32,635 nt of DNA from an uncultured bacterium (GTDB lineage Bacteria > Chloroflexota > Anaerolineae > J036 > Brachytrichaceae): contig CAIXPS010000516.1 of NCBI GenBank assembly GCA_903921365.1, positions 1 through 32,635 on the forward strand, given 5' to 3'. Of this stretch, positions 15,413-23,032 are shown in pieces. Each line of letters starts with the position of its first letter. The stretch's first letter is position 1. The position numbers and the translations under genes are program-made. The notes under the pieces are model-generated. The model saw nothing but the letters and a program-made list of their open reading frames with translations, did not search any database and was not told where the DNA came from.

Positions 15413-16489
15413 ATGACAACTTTACCTGTTGTAAAACCAGTTTCACCTGCGCCCGCCGCCGCAGCGGCTGTAAAGAAAGTGAATATCATCGGCCTCGAAC
15501 GCACCGACTATAAAGGCGCCGACTCGACGCTGTGCGCCGGTTGCGGCCACGACTCGATCGCGTCGCAGATCATCACCGCATGTTACGAAGTCGGTTTGTC
15601 GCCGGAACGCTTGATCAAGTTCAGCGGCATCGGCTGCTCTTCCAAGAGCCCGGCTTATTTTATGAGCCGTTCATTTGGCATCAACACACTGCATGGGCGC
15701 ATGGCCACTGTCGCGACCGGCGCGCTGACTGCAAACCACAAACTCAACGGGATCGGGGTGAGCGGCGACGGCGATACAGGCAGCATTGGCCTGGGCAACT
15801 TCAAGCACATGCTGCGTCGCAACGTGCACATGGTCTATATCATTGAGAACAACGGCGTATACGGCTTGACTAAAGGTCAGTTTTCCGCCACTGCCGATGT
15901 CGGGCAGGAACTGAAGCATGCCGGGCGCAACGAACTGCCCCCGATTGACCTGTGTCTGGAAGCGCTCGCGGCCGATTGCGGCTTCGTGGCGCGCGGCTTT
16001 GCCGGCGATCCCAAGCAGGTCGTGGCGTTGATCAAGGCGGCGCTCAGCCACCGTGGCACCGCAGTGCTTGACATCATCAGCCCGTGTGTGACGTTCAACA
16101 ACAAAGACGAATCGACCAAGAGCTACGCCTGGGGCAAGGCCAACGACGAGCGCATCAACGACTTTACATTCGTGGCGCCGCAAGTGGAAATCACTGCTGA
16201 ATTTGAGCCCGGTGAGTCCAAGGAAGTGGAACTGCACGATGGTTCGCGCATTCTGCTCAAGCGGTTGGATCAAGGTCATAACCCCACCGACCGGTATGCG
16301 GCGATGACGCTGTTGCAGCAGGCCCGCGAGAAGCAGATGTTCATCACTGGGTTGATCTATGTCGACAGCAGCCGCGAGAGCCTGGCCGAGCATGAGAACC
16401 TGGGCGATGTGCCGTTGGCGCGACTGCCGAACGAAAAGCTGCGCCCATCGAAAGACACACTGCAGAAGATCATGGCATCGATGGCGTAA
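15413..16489 (+). CDS. 2-oxoacid:ferredoxin oxidoreductase, beta (TPP-binding) subunit
   Basis: A 358-residue beta subunit. The cysteine motif CAGCGHDSIASQI and later IKFSGIGCSSKSP match the KorB/PorB cluster-binding pattern. The thiamine-diphosphate motif is GVSGDGDTGSIGLGNFKHML followed by VYIIENNGVYGLTKGQFS. It forms the catalytic core with the fused gamma-alpha subunit; electrons go to ferredoxin. GGAG in the 49-base gap provides the ribosome site. There is no separate ferredoxin-like delta subunit, as is usual for this two-subunit type. The residues before ERTDYKGADSTLCAGCG are an Ala/Pro/Val-rich extension of about 25 residues. Transcription ends at the palindromic terminator downstream. 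Confidence 0.9.
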   Translation: MTTLPVVKPVSPAPAAAAAVKKVNIIGLERTDYKGADSTLCAGCGHDSIASQIITACYEVGLSPERLIKFSGIGCSSKSPAYFMSRSFGINTLHGRMATVATGALTANHKLNGIGVSGDGDTGSIGLGNFKHMLRRNVHMVYIIENNGVYGLTKGQFSATADVGQELKHAGRNELPPIDLCLEALAADCGFVARGFAGDPKQVVALIKAALSHRGTAVLDIISPCVTFNNKDESTKSYAWGKANDERINDFTFVAPQVEITAEFEPGESKEVELHDGSRILLKRLDQGHNPTDRYAAMTLLQQAREKQMFITGLIYVDSSRESLAEHENLGDVPLARLPNEKLRPSKDTLQKIMASMA

Positions 16490-16504
16490 AGTTGCCCGGT
16501 TGCG

Positions 16505-16599
16505 CGCCAGCAAGCATCCATCGACTGCGCGGCGCGAAGGGTGTTTGTGAGTTACGCCATGGTTTTCGCGCGCCGCTCCGCTCTGGATGCTTGTTGGCG
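16505..16599. repeat. Large imperfect inverted repeat after the oxidoreductase genes
   Basis: CGCCAGCAAGCATCCA (16505-16520) and TGGATGCTTGTTGGCG (16584-16599) are reverse complements apart from one G-T wobble position. The interior carries further partly pairing GC-rich blocks (GCGCGGCGCGAA near 16527-16538 against TTCGCGCGCCGC near 16565-16576). The fold would be a long cruciform just before the terminator. It has no coding content and looks like a REP-type intergenic palindrome. Confidence 0.75.
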
Positions 16600-16600
16600 G

Positions 16601-16649
16601 GTTAAAGAAAGAAGACCGGCTGTTCAACAGCCGGTCTTCTTTCTTTAAC
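16601..16649. terminator. 49-base near-perfect bidirectional terminator
   Basis: Two perfect 24-base arms (16601-16624 and 16626-16649) around one central C. The core is GACCGGCTGTT/AACAGCCGGTC, flanked by A/G-rich and T/C-rich ends that supply a T-rich tail in both directions. It sits between the convergent oxidoreductase (plus) and VOC (minus) genes and should terminate transcription from both sides. Confidence 0.9.
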
Positions 16650-16673
16650 GTAACGTGTCTGAGACTATTCTGT

Positions 16674-17153
16674 CTACTGTGGCGGTAGCGGTGGGGCCTG
16701 CAGCAGTTCGAACGTGATGCCATCGGGATCAGTGAAGTAGATGGCATAGCCGCCCTTGTTCACGCCGTGCTCGATGGCAACCGGCGCATCCGCCTTGAAC
16801 TTCACGCCTAACGCCTTCATGCGGTTGAACTCGGCGTGGATGTCGTCCACAAGGAAGGCCCAATGCCCTACGCCCGTGTTGTTTGTGCTCAAGTCGAGGT
16901 TGCTCACGCCGCGCGGGCGCTCGTACTCGATCAACTCGACGTGATGGTTGGCGCGCGGGGGCAATGGCATTCCCGGAACGCGCAGTTGCACCACGCGTAG
17001 TCGCACATTCTCAAAGCCCACCAACCGGCCGGTGTACTCGTTTTCCTGGAGTTGCTCACGATGGAACGTCAGCCCAAGCACCTCGGTGTACCACTTGACT
17101 GCCGCGTCCATGTTCGAGACGGTGAATGAAACGTGCCAAATTCCCTGGATCAT
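16674..17153 (-). CDS. VOC-superfamily (glyoxalase/dioxygenase-like) protein
   Basis: A 159-residue single-chain protein with two beta-alpha-beta-beta-beta modules of the vicinal-oxygen-chelate superfamily. Module 1 starts GIWHVSFTVSNMDAAVKWYT (His7 as a probable metal ligand) and module 2 starts VGHWAFLVDDIHAEFNRMK. Its end, YAIYFTDPDGITFELLQ, carries the conserved C-terminal Glu ligand. Members include glyoxalase I, methylmalonyl-CoA epimerase and extradiol dioxygenases; the precise reaction is not evident. An AAAGG about 11 bases before the ATG is the ribosome site. It lies 13 bases after the E1-beta gene, so the two are co-transcribed. Confidence 0.87.
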   Translation of the reverse strand: MIQGIWHVSFTVSNMDAAVKWYTEVLGLTFHREQLQENEYTGRLVGFENVRLRVVQLRVPGMPLPPRANHHVELIEYERPRGVSNLDLSTNNTGVGHWAFLVDDIHAEFNRMKALGVKFKADAPVAIEHGVNKGGYAIYFTDPDGITFELLQAPPLPPQ

Positions 17154-17166
17154 ATTTGATTAACCT

Positions 17167-18144
17167 TTACTTCGCTAACTTCAACGCGCCCGCCACGATG
17201 TCTGCAGGCTGGGGCAGGGCGGCATCTTCCAATTGTTTCGCCACCGGGATCGGCACGTTCATACCAGCCACGCGCACGATCGGCGCATCTAACTCGTCAA
17301 ACGCCTTCTCCACGATTTGAGCGATGATTTCCGCGCCGACGCCGCAGGCCGCGTGCGCCTCGTGCGTCACCAGCAGCCGGTGCGTCTTGCGCAACGACGC
17401 GATTACCGTGTCAATGTCGAGCGGCACCGTGCTGCGCAGGTCGATGACCTCGGCGCTGATGCCATGCTCCTTCTGCAGCGTCTCCGCCGCCTGAAGCGCA
17501 AACAGCACCTGGCGCGAATATGACACTATCGTCATATCCGCGCCAACGCGCTTAACGTCGGCCTTGCCGATCGGGAGCGTATACTCCTCTTCCGGCACGG
17601 GCCCTTTCGTGTTATACAACAGCTTGTGCTCTATGAACATCACCGGGTTGTCGTCCCGGATGGCCGACTTGAGCAGCCCCTTTGCGTCGTACGGTGTGGC
17701 CGGGATGACAACCTTCATCCCGGGGATGTGCGTGAACATCGCCTCAAACGACTGCGAGTGTTGTGCTCCGTTACCGCGACCGCCACCTTGTTGCGCTCGG
17801 ATGACCATCGGCACTTTGACCCGCCCGCCGCTCATAGAGCGCATCTTGGCGGCCTGGTTCCAGATTTGATCCGCGGACACCAGCGCAAAGTCCATGAACA
17901 TCAACTCGGCCAGCGGGCGTTTGCCCGTCATCGCCATGCCCACAGCCATGCCGATAAACGCTGATTCGGTGATCGGTGTATCTCGGACGCGCGTCGGGCC
18001 AAACTCGTGGATCAGCCCTTCGGTCACGCGAAAGACGCCGCCGTACTCGCCGATGTCTTCGCCCATCAGGATAACATTCGGATCGCGCCGCATCTCTTCA
18101 GTCAGCGCCTCGCGCAAGGCCTGTGTGTAGGTGAGTTCTCGCAT
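17167..18144 (-). CDS. 2-oxoacid dehydrogenase E1 component, beta subunit (orphan)
   Basis: A 325-residue transketolase-like protein matching PdhB/AcoB/BkdB. It starts [20 protein letters not shown] and has [40 protein letters not shown], the [20 protein letters not shown] loop, and the C-terminal domain [10 protein letters not shown] to [16 protein letters not shown]1 is normally an alpha2-beta2 tetramer that decarboxylates pyruvate, acetoin or branched oxoacids and passes the acyl group to E2 lipoate. Here no alpha, E2 or E3 gene is adjacent: the upstream gene is fucose-isomerase-like and the downstream one is VOC. The length is normal. No strong ribosome site is seen before the ATG. A partner elsewhere in the genome is the likely answer. 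Confidence 0.9.
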   Translation of the reverse strand: MRELTYTQALREALTEEMRRDPNVILMGEDIGEYGGVFRVTEGLIHEFGPTRVRDTPITESAFIGMAVGMAMTGKRPLAELMFMDFALVSADQIWNQAAKMRSMSGGRVKVPMVIRAQQGGGRGNGAQHSQSFEAMFTHIPGMKVVIPATPYDAKGLLKSAIRDDNPVMFIEHKLLYNTKGPVPEEEYTLPIGKADVKRVGADMTIVSYSRQVLFALQAAETLQKEHGISAEVIDLRSTVPLDIDTVIASLRKTHRLLVTHEAHAACGVGAEIIAQIVEKAFDELDAPIVRVAGMNVPIPVAKQLEDAALPQPADIVAGALKLAK

Positions 18145-18207
18145 AATTCAGCTTAATTTACAGTGTTCAACCGCATACCGTTTCAACCGTAGTTGCACTG
18201 CGGTTGT

Positions 18208-19815
18208 TTAGATATCTCCGCAAATAGACACTTTCATCCCCAGTTCCTGCATCGCCGCAGCCTTGGCGTACAGTGCCTTCTTCGCGCCGGCCTTATCGGG
18301 GGCGTAGGCAACCTGGATGTGGTTGGCCTTGTGGCGCGCCATGAACTCGTCGCGGCTGATGCCCTTGAGCACGGCGTGCATGATCGGCCACTCCGAGGTG
18401 GTGAGCTTCCAACGGTCTTCGGTTTCTTCGATTGGCAGCAACACCGACTCGGCCAGGCCGATGTCGTAGTTCAACTTGCCGTCGGCCACAAAGACGCGGC
18501 TCCACACGACCCAACCGGGTTTGCTGATGCCTTTGAGCGAGCCGCCGCCAAGCGGGAAGTACATCGAGGGCTGGCGCTCGCTGACCGCGCCGGCGTATCC
18601 ATCAATGAGGTGCGCCGCAGGCACCGCGCCGGAAATCTCGAACACCCACACGAAGTCATCGATCTTCTTGCCGTTGCTTATGCCGGAATAATGGCGGCCC
18701 CAGCGGACATCGTGAAGTGTGTTCTCGGGCGAAAAGCCCAGCTTGAGCCACAGTCTGTTGGTGACGAGACCATCCAGACCGGCGCACTCATCCACTTCGT
18801 TGAAGTGCGGGATGGCCTCGCCGGCGAACAGTTCGTTGCCTTGCGCGTCGACCACAGGCGGGCGATCTACGTTGTTCAGCAAACCTTCGACAAGGTCGGA
18901 GGCGGGGGCCAGGTCCTTAAGACCCTGCTGATACTGGATGCCGATGGTTGCGCAACCAAAGTCCGCCGCGATGCGAACAGCCGCGATGTACATCTTGCAC
19001 TGCTTCAGCACCTGGCTCTCGGTCAACTCAGTGGCCTCGTCAGTGCCGAGCTTGAACTTCAGACCCTTGGCAAGCAACCACTCGTACACGACGCGCGCTT
19101 CGCTGTCGCTCACGGTCTGCATGCCTGCATACAGAGCAGACTGGCTGAGGCGCTCCTTGAACACGCCGGTGGCCGACAGCAGTTCGTCGGGGATGAGGGC
19201 GTTGTACATGCCCATGCAGCCTTCGTCGAAGATGCCCATGATCGCCTTGTTGGCGCGCAAGTCCGTCGCCACCTTCACGCCGATTTTTGCCGCGCCGGCG
19301 GGAATCTCGACATCCGCGATCGGGTGAACCTGCGGCGTCTTGTGAACCACTTTGCCCTTTTGAAGCCAAGTGCGCAGTCCCTTCTTGAAGAAGTCGTCGG
19401 TGAAGTCGTCGCTCCACAGCGTAGAGTACTTCACACCAGCCTTGGTCAAAGAGCCGTTCAGGTTGAGCATGCCGACCAGCCCAGGCCACTCACCGCTCCA
19501 GTTCGCGACCGTGAGGATGGGGCCTTTGTGTGTGCTCAAGCCGGGGAGCACGTGATGAGTGTACTGCCAGACTGCCTCGGCAACGATGATCGGCGCGTCT
19601 GTCGGGATGGTGCGGAAAACTTCCATCCCGTACTTCTGGCTGTCGATAAAGCCGTGACCCTTTTCCGGGTCAAATGGGTGACCGCGCTTGACGTCGGCCC
19701 CTTCGAGCTTGAGCGCCTCGGTAACCTGTTTTTCCATGGCTTCCTGCGCGGCCCAACACTTCTGGTTGGCCGACAGTCGCAGGTCGCCGCTTGCTACGAG
19801 ATAGACGGTTGTCAT
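18208..19815 (-). CDS. L-fucose isomerase-like protein
   Basis: A 535-residue protein of the L-fucose/L-arabinose isomerase superfamily, somewhat shorter than E. coli FucI (about 590). It starts with a Rossmann-like strand [33 protein letters not shown] (about 195-212) fits the metal Glu region, and [15 protein letters not shown] near the C-terminus provides the conserved His (about 499). Such enzymes interconvert aldoses and ketoses with Mn2+. The substrate is uncertain; members in this branch are often annotated only as fucose isomerase-like. GGAGGAAGC lies 8 bases before the ATG and a good promoter lies upstream. It is the first gene of a run with E1-beta and VOC. A long antisense frame (18193-19872) is a shadow. 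Confidence 0.72.
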   Translation of the reverse strand: MTTVYLVASGDLRLSANQKCWAAQEAMEKQVTEALKLEGADVKRGHPFDPEKGHGFIDSQKYGMEVFRTIPTDAPIIVAEAVWQYTHHVLPGLSTHKGPILTVANWSGEWPGLVGMLNLNGSLTKAGVKYSTLWSDDFTDDFFKKGLRTWLQKGKVVHKTPQVHPIADVEIPAGAAKIGVKVATDLRANKAIMGIFDEGCMGMYNALIPDELLSATGVFKERLSQSALYAGMQTVSDSEARVVYEWLLAKGLKFKLGTDEATELTESQVLKQCKMYIAAVRIAADFGCATIGIQYQQGLKDLAPASDLVEGLLNNVDRPPVVDAQGNELFAGEAIPHFNEVDECAGLDGLVTNRLWLKLGFSPENTLHDVRWGRHYSGISNGKKIDDFVWVFEISGAVPAAHLIDGYAGAVSERQPSMYFPLGGGSLKGISKPGWVVWSRVFVADGKLNYDIGLAESVLLPIEETEDRWKLTTSEWPIMHAVLKGISRDEFMARHKANHIQVAYAPDKAGAKKALYAKAAAMQELGMKVSICGDI

Positions 19816-19865
19816 GATTTGCTTCCTCCACTAACTATGCGATGCATTTCTAAATCGCAATGGTC

Positions 19866-19894
19866 ATTATAGAGGCGCGTGGATATGTCTGCAA
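19866..19894 (-). promoter_or_regulatory. Promoter of the fucose-isomerase-like gene
   Basis: Read on the minus strand: TTGCAG (19894-19889), a 17-base spacer, then a consensus TATAAT (19871-19866). The transcript would start near 19859 with a leader of about 44 bases to the ATG at 19815. The -35 box matches consensus at only three positions; the -10 and spacing are ideal. Confidence 0.6.
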
Positions 19895-19997
19895 GCTAAG
19901 TGCAGGTGTTATTCATCCATAAGGGCCGTGGTTAAGAACAAGCAATGCAAAACCAATGATAGTAGGATTCAAATGAGAAACCGAGAATGGCAGGTGT

Positions 19998-20549
19998 ATG
20001 TTGATCGAAATTCGAACCTTGAACGAACTCAATGCTGAGGCAATCAACCGCTTAACCGGGTCTTTTGTCTGCCACGATACCTATAGGGTGACGCACCACG
20101 ATAGTTCTGAGTGTGCTGGTTTTGAACTAGAGCTAGTCGCACTCGCGGAACCATTTGTGCATCGTTACGATCATCTCGATGAAGAGTATATTCACACTTA
20201 TCTCGCGCGCGCCAACCTGTGTATAGGAGCATTTAACGACGAGCTTCTTGTTGGAATTCTTATTGCGGAAAAGCGCGAGTGGAACAATAGTCTGTGGGTC
20301 ATGGAATTCCATGTTGCTGCTGAATGGCGCAGGAAGGGCGTCGGGCGATTGCTGATGGATCGCGCGGCAGTTCAGGCCAAAGACGCTGGCTTGCGTGTGA
20401 TTGTGTGCGAAACTCAGAACCAGAACAGCAATGCCATCAAAGCCTATCGAAGCCTGGGTTTCTGCCTCGAAGGCATCGATATCTCCTATTACACCAACGA
20501 CGACTATCCTGACCGCGGAATCGCCGTTTTTATGAAGCGGCGTTTGTAG
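19998..20549 (+). CDS. GNAT acetyltransferase, streptothricin-acetyltransferase-like
   Basis: A 183-residue GNAT protein. The acetyl-CoA loop is AAEWRRKGVGRLLMDRA, followed by RVIVCETQNQNSNAIKAYRS and a C-terminal DISYYTNDDYPDRGIAVFMK. This order (VAxxxRxKGVG, then ETQ-x-x-N-x-xA, then YxN-x-x-Y, then IAxF) is shared with SatA-type streptothricin acetyltransferases, which modify the beta-lysine of streptothricin. Resistance activity is a possibility only; many such proteins have other amines as substrates. AGGTG sits just before the ATG. Its composition is slightly less GC-rich at the N-terminus than its neighbours, compatible with transfer. It is divergent from the fucose-isomerase-like gene. 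Confidence 0.82.
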   Translation: MLIEIRTLNELNAEAINRLTGSFVCHDTYRVTHHDSSECAGFELELVALAEPFVHRYDHLDEEYIHTYLARANLCIGAFNDELLVGILIAEKREWNNSLWVMEFHVAAEWRRKGVGRLLMDRAAVQAKDAGLRVIVCETQNQNSNAIKAYRSLGFCLEGIDISYYTNDDYPDRGIAVFMKRRL

Positions 20550-20556
20550 GTATCGT

Positions 20557-20578
20557 CGTCAGGCGCAATTCGCCGACG
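20557..20578. terminator. Weak hairpin after the GNAT gene
   Basis: CGTC-A-GGCG (20557-20565) pairs with CGCC-GACG (20571-20578) around the loop CAATT, with one bulged A. It begins 8 bases after the GNAT stop and just before the 3' end of the convergent small ORF. There is no T-run, so termination would be weak or Rho-assisted. Confidence 0.35.
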
Positions 20579-20590
20579 TCGTCAATGGGT

Positions 20591-20851
20591 TCACACCGCT
20601 TTATGGTTGCTCACCGGGACACCCGCATACGTCGCGAGGTAGAAGTTGATGATCTCGTTGGCCTGCGCCATGCTCAATCTGGGAAATTTCTTGAGCAGGT
20701 AGAACCGGCCGATCTGGCGGTTCACCCCGATTTGCCCGAAAATCTGGAACATATAACTGAGATGTTCTGTCGTGCAGAACGCCGGCCTGGCTGCAAATGA
20801 CGCAGTCTTGCCCCCGGTAGAGTCAACGCGCGATTGTTTTGAAGATTGCAT
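20591..20851 (-). pseudogene. Small orphan ORF or gene remnant, function unknown
   Basis: An 86-codon minus-strand frame. Its last ~50 residues (MFQIFGQIGVNRQIGRFYLL then KKFPRLSMAQANEIINFYLA, ending NHKAV) use strongly G/C-ending codons like real genes here. The first ~35 residues do not, and no ribosome site precedes ATG 20851. I read it as the C-terminal remnant of a larger gene whose front was lost, or a small uncharacterised protein. No family is recognised. The stretch 20852-20961 before the MOSC gene holds nothing else that I can identify. Confidence 0.35.
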
Positions 20852-20961
20852 ATTCAGTGTGCCTGTACACAACCTCACGCTAACTTGTTATGGAGGATCG
20901 GAAATTGCGTAAACCGCGTATTCAGGCCGTGCCTGTTGTCATAAGTGGTACGCGGTTTGAC

Positions 20962-21516
20962 CTAAGTTACGCTTTTTATGTAGAACTGCCGGAAATTCTC
21001 GACGATCGTGTCCGACTCTCCTGTGAATGGAAGCAACGTTACCGGGTCGCCAGCGTTGACCGCGCCCGGCGTGATGACGCGACAATAAACGCCCGGTCGT
21101 TCGGCGCGCCGGAAGCGTTTGACGAATGTCGGATCGCCCATGCGCGCGGCAAGTGTGACGCACGGGATGCGCGGCCAGGTGATCTCCAGCATTACTGCGC
21201 CGACCTGCAGCCGGTCGCCAATATGCAACGGCGCGCTTTCGAGTTCAGAGATTGTCAGGTTTTCGCCGAATGTGCCGGGCGCTAATTCCTGACCCAGTTC
21301 TGTCGACCACCAGTCGTAGTCGGCGCCGCCGAATATATAGACAGCCTGGTCGGGACCGCCGTGATTGGCGCGGTCGATGATCGCGTCGCCCGTCACACCT
21401 TCTGGCGTGATCTCGACCGGTCCTGCAACCGGTTTCTTGAAAATGCCCGTCGTGCCGCTTTTACCGCCGTTCTTGATCGCCTGCTCTTTACCGATATTGA
21501 TACTGAGTAGATGCAT
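20962..21516 (-). CDS. MOSC-domain protein (YiiM-like)
   Basis: A 184-residue single MOSC domain protein. It starts MHLLSINIGKEQAIKNGGKS, with VTGDAIIDRANHGGPDQAVY and GTFGENLTISELESAPLHIG as family landmarks, and the conserved cysteine in TWPRIPCVTLAARMGDP. MOSC domains bind molybdenum cofactor or carry sulfur. YiiM reduces N-hydroxylated bases and other compounds using Mo cofactor. The gene follows the serine hydrolase by 12 bases on the same strand, so they share a transcript; no functional link is obvious. Confidence 0.9.
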   Translation of the reverse strand: MHLLSINIGKEQAIKNGGKSGTTGIFKKPVAGPVEITPEGVTGDAIIDRANHGGPDQAVYIFGGADYDWWSTELGQELAPGTFGENLTISELESAPLHIGDRLQVGAVMLEITWPRIPCVTLAARMGDPTFVKRFRRAERPGVYCRVITPGAVNAGDPVTLLPFTGESDTIVENFRQFYIKSVT

Positions 21517-21528
21517 AAGTTGCGCGGG

Positions 21529-22962
21529 TTACTTGCCGATCAGGGTTGGCATGGCAGTGGGGCCGAAGCCGACGTTGGTCTTAACGTCCATGAATAACTG
21601 CGCATCCGTAAAACGGCAGGTGATTGTTGTGATGAACGGCGTCTCATACATACACACTTTGATTGTGAATGTGTCCGCCGCTGTCCAGGCGCCGCTGGTT
21701 GCTGCAGCATTTGATTGCGTAAAGCCGAATGTCGTCGCGTCTTTCAACCATGTGCCGATGTTGCCCGTGATAGTGTGCGTTCCACGCTGATCGACCACTG
21801 TCAACCCGAAGCCAGCGCCGTTGAGTGCAAGCGCCGCGCAGGCGACCTTCGGCTCGTTCTCGGCGAAGTTGAACACTTTGTCCGAAACTGCCGTTGCGAT
21901 CTGGGAGGCCGCCTGACCCTGCACCGGGGGCAGCGCGAGCCCTGCCAGTTTCTGGTTGAGCGCCGCCTGCGCCGCCGGGTTTTCCGCGAGTGCGCCGGTG
22001 TGCAGTATCGGGAGCAGCATGTCCCATGCGATTGTGAGCACTTGTTGCATGTCGCCGACGCCGCTGGTGATTGCCAGCACCGCGTCGAAATCCGGCATGA
22101 TGACGCAATACTGGCCGAACGCGCCGTCGCCACGGTAGCCATTGTGTTGGCAGCGCCAGAACTGATACCCGTAGCCCTGTATCCAGTCCGGGTTAGTCTG
22201 CGTGCCGTTGTTGTTGTCTGAATGAGGGAAGGATGCCTCGGCCACCCAGGCCTCCGAGACGATGCGTTGGCCGTTCCAGACGCCCTTCTGCAGGCACATC
22301 TGGCCGAAGCGCGCGATGTCCTCCGTCTTCACGCTCAGCCCGAATCCGCCGGTGTTGATCCCGCGCGGGTCAGTCTCCCAGGTCGGGTTCTCAATGCCGA
22401 GGGGGTTGAACAGGCGCGGTGTGAGGTATTCGAGCAGGCTGACGCCGGTGAGTTTCGTGATGATGGCCGAGAGCATGTAGGTCGCGCCGGTGTTGTAAAG
22501 GAAGTGCGTGCCGGGGGCTCGCTCGACCGGCAGGGCGAGGAACGCGCGCGGCCAGTTGCCGTCCGCGGCGCGATGCAGGTAACCGGTGGTGTCCTCAACG
22601 TGACCGGTGTTCATCGACAGCAGGTGGCGCACGCGCATCGCTTTTAGATTATCGCTCGGTTCAATGGGCGCATCCTCGGGGAAGAACTTCAAAACCAGGT
22701 CGTCGACGCTCAGGCGGCCTTCATCGACCGCGATGCCGATGGCGGTGGCGGTGTAGCTCTTGCTCAGCGAGAAGAGCATGTGTGGGATGTCGCGCCCATA
22801 TGGCGGCCACCAGCCCTCGGCGACGACGCAGCCGTGGCGCACCAGCATGACGCTGTGGAAGGACTCGACCTTCTCGTCGATGGCGGTGATGTACTTGAGC
22901 AAATCAGTGGACGAAATCCCTTGCGCTTCAGGGGTGCTGCGCGGTAGGCAATTAGTAGACAT
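21529..22962 (-). CDS. Class C beta-lactamase-family serine hydrolase with C-terminal domain
   Basis: A 477-residue PF00144 hydrolase. The nucleophile motif is SLSK (Ser65-Lys68), followed by the YNTG motif (Tyr general base, near residue 160) and GDGAFGQYCVIMPD as the third active-site element. The family covers esterases, D-aminopeptidases and beta-lactamases; there is no signal peptide, so a cytoplasmic esterase or amidase is more likely than antibiotic resistance. Residues about 350-477 form an extra beta-rich domain after an Ala/Pro/Gln linker, ending FMDVKTNVGFGPTAMPTLIG. The start MSTNCLPRSTPEAQGIS gives the usual distance to the SxxK motif. The MOSC gene follows it. Confidence 0.9.
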   Translation of the reverse strand: MSTNCLPRSTPEAQGISSTDLLKYITAIDEKVESFHSVMLVRHGCVVAEGWWPPYGRDIPHMLFSLSKSYTATAIGIAVDEGRLSVDDLVLKFFPEDAPIEPSDNLKAMRVRHLLSMNTGHVEDTTGYLHRAADGNWPRAFLALPVERAPGTHFLYNTGATYMLSAIITKLTGVSLLEYLTPRLFNPLGIENPTWETDPRGINTGGFGLSVKTEDIARFGQMCLQKGVWNGQRIVSEAWVAEASFPHSDNNNGTQTNPDWIQGYGYQFWRCQHNGYRGDGAFGQYCVIMPDFDAVLAITSGVGDMQQVLTIAWDMLLPILHTGALAENPAAQAALNQKLAGLALPPVQGQAASQIATAVSDKVFNFAENEPKVACAALALNGAGFGLTVVDQRGTHTITGNIGTWLKDATTFGFTQSNAAATSGAWTAADTFTIKVCMYETPFITTITCRFTDAQLFMDVKTNVGFGPTAMPTLIGK

Positions 22963-23032
22963 ACGTTAAGTATAGTAGCACCCGGAAAAACTAAGGAACC
23001 AAGCCTATAATTTGTGTTGTACTTCGCGACAT

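Noticed and set aside
15671-16747. 358-codon minus-strand open frame
   Set aside because: Antisense to the oxidoreductase beta subunit, and it runs through the bidirectional terminator palindrome, so it cannot be a real gene.
18193-19872. 559-codon plus-strand open frame
   Set aside because: Fully antisense to the fucose-isomerase-like gene, which has a strong ribosome site, promoter and family motifs. The antisense product shows no recognisable domain and unusual composition.
21529-22962. Antibiotic-resistance beta-lactamase
   Set aside because: The fold is of the class C family, but there is no signal peptide and the protein has an extra C-terminal domain, so an esterase or amidase role is more likely.
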